This document shows positions 22,296-24,875 of a stretch of 24,875 bases of DNA, in pieces. The notes beneath the pieces are model-generated. The model was given only the letters and a program-made list of their open reading frames with translations, searched no databases and was not told where the DNA came from. Position 1 is the first letter of the stretch, and each line of letters begins with the position of its first letter. Origin of the DNA: CBFDBT01 sp965603115 (lineage in GTDB: Bacteria; Pseudomonadota; Alphaproteobacteria; Sphingomonadales; Kordiimonadaceae); NCBI GenBank assembly GCA_965603115.1, contig CBFDBT010000019.1, positions 1 to 24,875 on the forward strand. The letters are read 5' to 3'. A program made the position numbers and the translations under genes.

Positions 22296-22928
22296 TTATT
22301 TGCTTCGCGGCAAGGGTATTAGCCCAGTCATTTTCAGCATCGTTGTATGAAACACACGGTGCGCATCTTCCAGATCAATACTTTGGTCAAAATATACAGC
22401 CGTCCGCAATCCGATGAGGGTGGCATAAGCGACCTCAGCAGCATCACTAGCATCCGATAAAAAGACGCCCGGTGATTTTCTTAAAAGATCTTTCAGATAT
22501 AATTTACATTTAGCGTCCAGATCCGCTTTTTCTTGCCGTAGGACCTTATCATTAACCGCCACACCAAAGCATTCGAGCATCAAACCAATTTCTGATTTGG
22601 TAATTCCCGACCCTGCAAAAAATAAATTTGCAAGTTGATCAATTTGTTCTCTGGTATCTTCATCGCGAAGACCGTCTAGGCGATCAACTATTTGAAGAGC
22701 CACGTTCTGGAAATATTGTTGGAGTATAGCTTCCTTGCCTTTGTAATAATATAAAAGGTGACTGGGATACATATCCGCGGCGGCCGCGATATCGGCGAGG
22801 GTGGTTTGGGCATATCCTTTTTCAATCATGCAGTCATGAAGGGCCCATAAGATAGTTTTACGGCGCTTATGCCCACGATCTGGCTTTTTGTGTGTTTCTT
22901 CTTCGGCCTTGGCTGGTTCTGCGGTCAC
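22296..22928 (-). CDS. TetR-family transcriptional regulator of the minus-strand operon
   Basis: 210 residues; N-terminal charged tail, then the TetR helix-turn-helix (ILWALHDCMIEKGYAQTTLADIAAAADMYPSHLLYYYKGKEAILQQY, about 26-72), then a helical ligand domain. It starts with GTG at 22928, preceded by GGGGGAATAGATT. It is the first gene of a same-direction run leading into the NTF2-like protein and acyl-CoA synthetase, so it probably regulates that operon, perhaps in response to an acyl-CoA. A dyad in its leader (22973-22992) may be its site. It is not closely similar to the other TetR protein here, and the 20-bp palindrome does not occur before it. Confidence 0.92.
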   Translation of the reverse strand: MTAEPAKAEEETHKKPDRGHKRRKTILWALHDCMIEKGYAQTTLADIAAAADMYPSHLLYYYKGKEAILQQYFQNVALQIVDRLDGLRDEDTREQIDQLANLFFAGSGITKSEIGLMLECFGVAVNDKVLRQEKADLDAKCKLYLKDLLRKSPGVFLSDASDAAEVAYATLIGLRTAVYFDQSIDLEDAHRVFHTTMLKMTGLIPLPRSK

Positions 22929-22972
22929 AATCTATTCCCCCTTTGGTCGTGTATAAAACGAAGACTCCCATT

Positions 22973-22992
22973 GGGTGATATAGCCCTCACCC
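22973..22992. promoter_or_regulatory. Dyad upstream of the second tetR gene
   Basis: GGGTGA / TCACCC, perfect 6-bp arms around TATAGCCC, 45 bases before the GTG start. On the - strand a TTGGTA, 16 bases, TATATC pair lies just upstream at about 23010-23037 and could be a promoter. The dyad has no T run after it on the - strand, so an operator is more likely than a terminator. Single copy only. Confidence 0.35.
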
Positions 22993-23067
22993 GTTTTGGC
23001 GCAAAATTGGATATAACACAGAAAGAACTTGTACCAACTTTATTTTGCAGTGCTGTTTTATTAGATT

Positions 23068-23820
23068 TTACAGCTTGCACGATTCCCCCCCGTCCAAAAC
23101 GAAAACACCACCTGAGGCAAAATTAGATAATTCGGAAGCCAAATAACAAACCAGTGGCCCAATCTCATCACATTCGCCCATGCGCCGAGCCGCTATCTTG
23201 CCTACGCGACGTTTCAAAAGTTCTGGTGACTCTAATACAGCACTTTGTGCGTCGGTTGCAAAGGCTCCGGGTGCGATGGCATTGACCTGAATACCCAATT
23301 TAGCCACTTCAGCCGCTAGAGCCTTGGTGAATTGCAACAAAGCGCCTTTAGAAGATGAATAGGAAACCAACATGGCTTTGCCTAACACCCCTGAAGTCGA
23401 GGCTATATTGATAATTTTGCCACTGCCACGTTCGACCATATGCTTCATCGCTTCACGAGACAGGATAGCCGGAGCTGTTACATTAACAGCCATCACTCGG
23501 TCCCATTCATCCTGATCCTGATCGATAAATTTTCCTGCCGGGGCAATACCGGCATTGTTGACCACCACATCAAGGCGTCCAAAACTATCCACTGCCATGT
23601 CTGGTAGTTTTGCTACGGCATCTTTGTCCATCATATCACATTGAATGGCTTTAATGTCTTCGGGGGCGGTGGCTTGTAATTGCTGCAACTCATCCATCGA
23701 GCGCGCTACCGCAACAACCTTCATGCCCTGTTCTACCAAAGCGACAACCATCGCCCTACCTAAACCACGACTGGCACCTGTTACAATAGCCACCTGACCT
23801 TCAAGCTTAAAATCCATCAT
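23068..23820 (-). CDS. Short-chain dehydrogenase/reductase (SDR), probably NADP-dependent
   Basis: 250 residues with TGASRGLG (14-21), an arginine after strand 2 (VAVARS, suggesting NADP), NNAG, a catalytic serine in NIASTSGVLG and YSSSK. The ending GGVFVLDGGESC is a typical SDR C terminus. Its ATG overlaps the stop of the acyl-CoA dehydrogenase gene by 4 bases (ATGA, 23817-23820), so the two are translated together and may act on the same acyl chain: a 3-hydroxyacyl-CoA or ketone step is plausible. It is followed by a 139-base gap before the tetR of the next operon. Confidence 0.92.
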   Translation of the reverse strand: MMDFKLEGQVAIVTGASRGLGRAMVVALVEQGMKVVAVARSMDELQQLQATAPEDIKAIQCDMMDKDAVAKLPDMAVDSFGRLDVVVNNAGIAPAGKFIDQDQDEWDRVMAVNVTAPAILSREAMKHMVERGSGKIINIASTSGVLGKAMLVSYSSSKGALLQFTKALAAEVAKLGIQVNAIAPGAFATDAQSAVLESPELLKRRVGKIAARRMGECDEIGPLVCYLASELSNFASGGVFVLDGGESCKL

Positions 23821-24875
23821 GGGACTATTCTCGTTAATTCGCGAGCAATTCCTGTTCGCAAGACTTCCGATGATCCTTCATAAATCCGCATTGGGCGGGC
23901 CTGACGGTAAAGACGCTCTATTTTTGTTCCTTTTACGAGGCCGAAACGACCCATCATCTGAATGCATCTGTCTACAACACGCGACGCCATCTCACTTGCC
24001 GCAAGCTTAGCCATCGACGAGTGTTGCAATGATTCCGCGGGCTCGCTTTTGGCCATAAAAGCAGCCCTATAAGCTAATAATCTGGCCATTTCTATTTCAG
24101 TCCAGCTATCGGCCAACATTTGAGATACAGGCCCCAACTTTGAAAGAGGTCTACCGAATTGCTCGCGGGTGCGGGTGTGCCTGACAGCTTCTTCAAGCGC
24201 TGCTTGGGCCAAGCCCACTGCCGCGCCAGCCACAGAGACCCTGAATACTGACAAGGTAGCCAGAACAAGATCCAGTCCATTGCCGGCTTCTCCGATAATG
24301 GCGCTTTTGGGCACTCTTACATTTTTAAAACTAACCTCCCCCAAAACATGAGGGGCAATTATCTCAGGCGTAGGCGTGACGGTGATCCCTTCTATATCCG
24401 CGGGCACAAGAACCATGGAGTAACCGACCTCATCACGAGCAAAAACTATATAAAAACCCGCGGCACCTGCGTTGGATATGAAGGATTTTTCCCCATTAAG
24501 AATAAGACCATCACCATCTGAGGTTAATGTTGTTGTCACAGCTTTCAAGTCAGATCCAGCTTCCGGTTCAGTTAGCGCCAGAGCAGGTAAAACCTCAGCC
24601 TTGGCAACAGCCGGCAACCACTTAGCACGCTGCTCATCTGACCCAGCAACAGTAATGGCATAGCTGCCAATACCCTGCAGGGCAAAGAGCGAGTCTAAAT
24701 GAGAAGACACGCCCATAAACACTTCCCGTACGACACAAATCGCTAAAGGATCTACCTTTTCTAATCGCCCGCCAAATTCCGCAGGGACCATTAAAGAAGA
24801 CAAATCACTTTCTTGCAATGCTTTCAAGATTCCGGGGTGGATTTCGTTCATCGCGTCAGCTTCAAACGCTATATC
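23817..24875 (-). CDS. Acyl-CoA dehydrogenase, 5' end beyond the window
   Basis: At least 352 codons. The frame stays open to the right edge (DIAFEADA before the internal ATG at 24851), and family alignment indicates a few dozen N-terminal residues are missing, so 24851 is not the true start. FAD-binding ALTEPEAGSDLKAV and LNGEKSFISNAGAAG are present, as are TREQFGRPLSKLGP and, near the C terminus, RIYEGSSEVLRTGIARELTR, which contains the MCAD-type catalytic glutamate. Unlike the heteromeric pair at 3495-5680, this is an ordinary self-sufficient enzyme. It overlaps the SDR gene by 4 bases. Confidence 0.93.
   Translation of the reverse strand, partial: DIAFEADAMNEIHPGILKALQESDLSSLMVPAEFGGRLEKVDPLAICVVREVFMGVSSHLDSLFALQGIGSYAITVAGSDEQRAKWLPAVAKAEVLPALALTEPEAGSDLKAVTTTLTSDGDGLILNGEKSFISNAGAAGFYIVFARDEVGYSMVLVPADIEGITVTPTPEIIAPHVLGEVSFKNVRVPKSAIIGEAGNGLDLVLATLSVFRVSVAGAAVGLAQAALEEAVRHTRTREQFGRPLSKLGPVSQMLADSWTEIEMARLLAYRAAFMAKSEPAESLQHSSMAKLAASEMASRVVDRCIQMMGRFGLVKGTKIERLYRQARPMRIYEGSSEVLRTGIARELTRIVP

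Overview
The window looks like a chromosomal segment of a Gram-negative proteobacterium, most likely an alphaproteobacterium of marine or other aquatic habit. This is inferred, not proven. The reasons are a form II RuBisCO very like that of Rhodospirillum, a TonB-dependent receptor with a typical signal peptide, small intergenic gaps, and catabolic gene families common in sphingomonad-like and marine alphaproteobacteria. Base composition is moderate by eye. I see no tRNA, rRNA, CRISPR array, insertion sequence or phage gene.

Region 1 (1-3494, + strand): the 3' part of cbbM (form II RuBisCO, cut by the window edge), a thioredoxin/peroxiredoxin-like protein and gph (phosphoglycolate phosphatase), arranged as an operon, then an unnamed multi-pass membrane protein. 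Behind it lies a decayed copy of a short piece of gph. Region 2 (3495-6507, + strand): two different acyl-CoA dehydrogenase subunits and a crotonase-family enzyme, a beta-oxidation unit.

Region 3 (6526-14176): a Rieske ferredoxin, an AhpD/CMD-like protein, two SDR dehydrogenases, a large TonB-dependent receptor, a Rieske oxygenase alpha subunit and a TetR regulator. A 20-bp palindrome (AAAACAATCATGATTGTTTT, at most one mismatch) occurs once in each of the three divergent intergenic regions of this block, including the one in front of tetR. I infer a local autoregulated TetR regulon for uptake and oxygenation of an unknown, probably cyclic and hydrophobic, substrate.

Region 4 (14261-16648, + strand): cofE-cofD-cofC, three genes of coenzyme F420 biosynthesis. 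Region 5 (16670-22928, - strand): one long tightly packed operon of a GTG-started TetR regulator, an NTF2/SnoaL-like protein, an acyl-CoA synthetase, two single-hot-dog MaoC proteins, an SCP2-type thiolase-fold protein without the usual cysteine, a DUF35 zinc-ribbon/OB protein and two more NTF2-like proteins. Region 6 (23068-24875, - strand): an SDR and an acyl-CoA dehydrogenase cut by the right edge.

Taken together, regions 2 and 5 hold the same parts as the actinobacterial machinery that removes the steroid side chain (heteromeric acyl-CoA dehydrogenase, heteromeric MaoC hydratase, DUF35 partner and thiolase-like aldolase). Region 3 could supply uptake and ring or side-chain hydroxylation. 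The actual substrate cannot be read from the sequence.
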